This document shows, in pieces, positions 4,900 through 5,438 of a DNA stretch of 5,438 bases. The stretch lies in assembly GCA_934754975.1 (NCBI GenBank), contig CAKVKI010000181.1:1-5438 (forward strand). The letters are read 5' to 3'. A program made the position numbers and the translations under genes. Source of the stretch: an uncultured Alistipes sp. (GTDB taxonomy: Bacteria > Bacteroidota > Bacteroidia > Bacteroidales > Rikenellaceae). Positions within the stretch are counted from its first letter, which is position 1, and every line of letters begins with the position of its first letter. The notes under the pieces were generated by a model. That model saw only the letters and a program-made list of their open reading frames with translations. It was not told the origin of the DNA and ran no database searches.

Positions 4900-5438
4900 A
4901 TGAAATTCCGCACCGAAATCGAAATCGCGCCCCTGGGGACGAAAATAGGCTATGAGAACCGCATACTGGTCCTCGGCTCCTGCTTCGCGGAGCATATCGC
5001 CGAACGGCTGGCGCAGGCCAAATTCCGCGTCACGGCCAACCCTTCGGGCATCCTGTTCAACCCGCTCTCCATCGCCGCCGCACTGCGCAGCTATGCCGCG
5101 GAGAGCCCCGTACGACATTCGGAATTGGGATTCGACGGCGAATTGTGGTTCCATTACGGATTCCACGGCTCCTTTTCCGCCCCGGAAGCAGGCGAAGCCC
5201 TAGCAGCGATGAACGCCGCCCGGCAGACCGGGGCCGAAGCGCTGCACGCTGCCGACCGGATCGCGCTGACCTTCGGCACGGCGTGGGTCTACGAACACGA
5301 CGGCGCAGTCGTCGCCAACTGCCACCGCCGGCCCGCGGCGGAATTTACACGGCGCAGGCTGAGCGTAGACGAGATCGTCACCGCTTTCGCAGGTCTCATC
5401 GCAGGTCCGCTCGGCGGCAAGGAGGTGATCCTTACGGT
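4900..5438 (+). CDS. GSCFA family protein, 5' part
   Basis: The frame is open from the ATG at 4900 to the window end, giving 179 residues of a family that is usually a little over 300 long, so it is cut by the window edge and not broken. The signature that names the family, G-S-C-F-A, is at 26-30, directly after a hydrophobic strand (I-L-V-L). Further family-like blocks are N-P-S-G-I-L-F-N-P (47-55), I-A-L-T-F-G-T-A-W-V-Y (121-131) and A-N-C-H-R-R-P (139-145). The family is grouped with SGNH-type hydrolases, and Ser27 is in the right place for a nucleophile, but no reaction is established to my knowledge. There is no signal peptide, so a cytoplasmic location is likely. It is divergent from ispE and shares its promoter gap. 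The start is supported by the promoter box four bases upstream and by the M-K-F-R-T opening. Confidence 0.92.
   Translation, partial: MKFRTEIEIAPLGTKIGYENRILVLGSCFAEHIAERLAQAKFRVTANPSGILFNPLSIAAALRSYAAESPVRHSELGFDGELWFHYGFHGSFSAPEAGEALAAMNAARQTGAEALHAADRIALTFGTAWVYEHDGAVVANCHRRPAAEFTRRRLSVDEIVTAFAGLIAGPLGGKEVILT

Larger units (their letters stand above)
4864..4902. promoter_or_regulatory. Near-palindromic divergent promoter for ispE and GSCFA
   Basis: The 33 bases between the two start codons hold one perfect TAnnTTTG box on each strand. Each box ends exactly four bases before its own ATG. Comparing the 39-base segment, start codons included, with its own reverse complement by eye gives 30 matches of 39, centred on base 4883. 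The predicted start points are about 34 bp apart, so the -33 region of each promoter falls on the start point of the other. Simultaneous polymerase binding on both sides is unlikely; this last point is inference. Confidence 0.7.

Noticed and set aside
4867..5166. 100-codon N-terminal extension of ispE
   Set aside because: It lies antisense to the GSCFA coding region and would move the conserved A-N-C-K-I-N motif away from the N-terminus where the family has it.

Overview
The window looks like a chromosomal segment from a GC-rich member of the Bacteroidales (Bacteroidota), probably Alistipes or a close relative. The genus is an inference. The phylum is better supported by four perfect TAnnTTTG promoter boxes (the Bacteroidota -7 element), the absence of Shine-Dalgarno sequences, a lipoprotein with an acidic stretch after its lipobox cysteine, and families typical of the phylum (GSCFA, DUF3667, DUF4377). 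I see no insertion sequence, phage gene, CRISPR array, tRNA or rRNA. This reads as core or near-core chromosome.

Layout, left to right. (1) The 3' end of a small polytopic membrane protein gene (to 285), closed by a perfectly palindromic terminator. (2) A 201-residue lipoprotein with two divergent DUF4377 repeats (384-989), followed by a strong terminator. (3) A convergent, minus-strand DUF454/YbaN membrane protein (1075-1440). (4) Divergent from it, rpiB (1542-1997), a sugar-phosphate isomerase with all expected catalytic residues, followed by a strong terminator. (5) Two tandem paralogous DUF3667 genes (2091-2882 and 2894-3997), each encoding a zinc-ribbon membrane protein. The second has a long low-complexity hydrophilic tail. 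(6) ispE on the minus strand (4054-4866), the MEP-pathway kinase. (7) Divergent from ispE, the 5' part of a GSCFA gene (4900 to the window end).

The genes do not form one pathway. rpiB serves the pentose phosphate pathway, ispE serves isoprenoid precursor synthesis, and the rest are envelope or membrane proteins of unknown role. The clearest unusual signal is in promoter layout. In three genes (DUF454, ispE, GSCFA) a perfect TAnnTTTG box ends exactly four bases before the start codon, which predicts leaderless mRNAs. The ispE/GSCFA pair shares a 33-bp gap holding both boxes in a near-palindromic arrangement that includes both start codons. I found no convincing evidence of a wholly new multi-gene system. 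The DUF3667 pair is the best candidate for uncharacterised biology.
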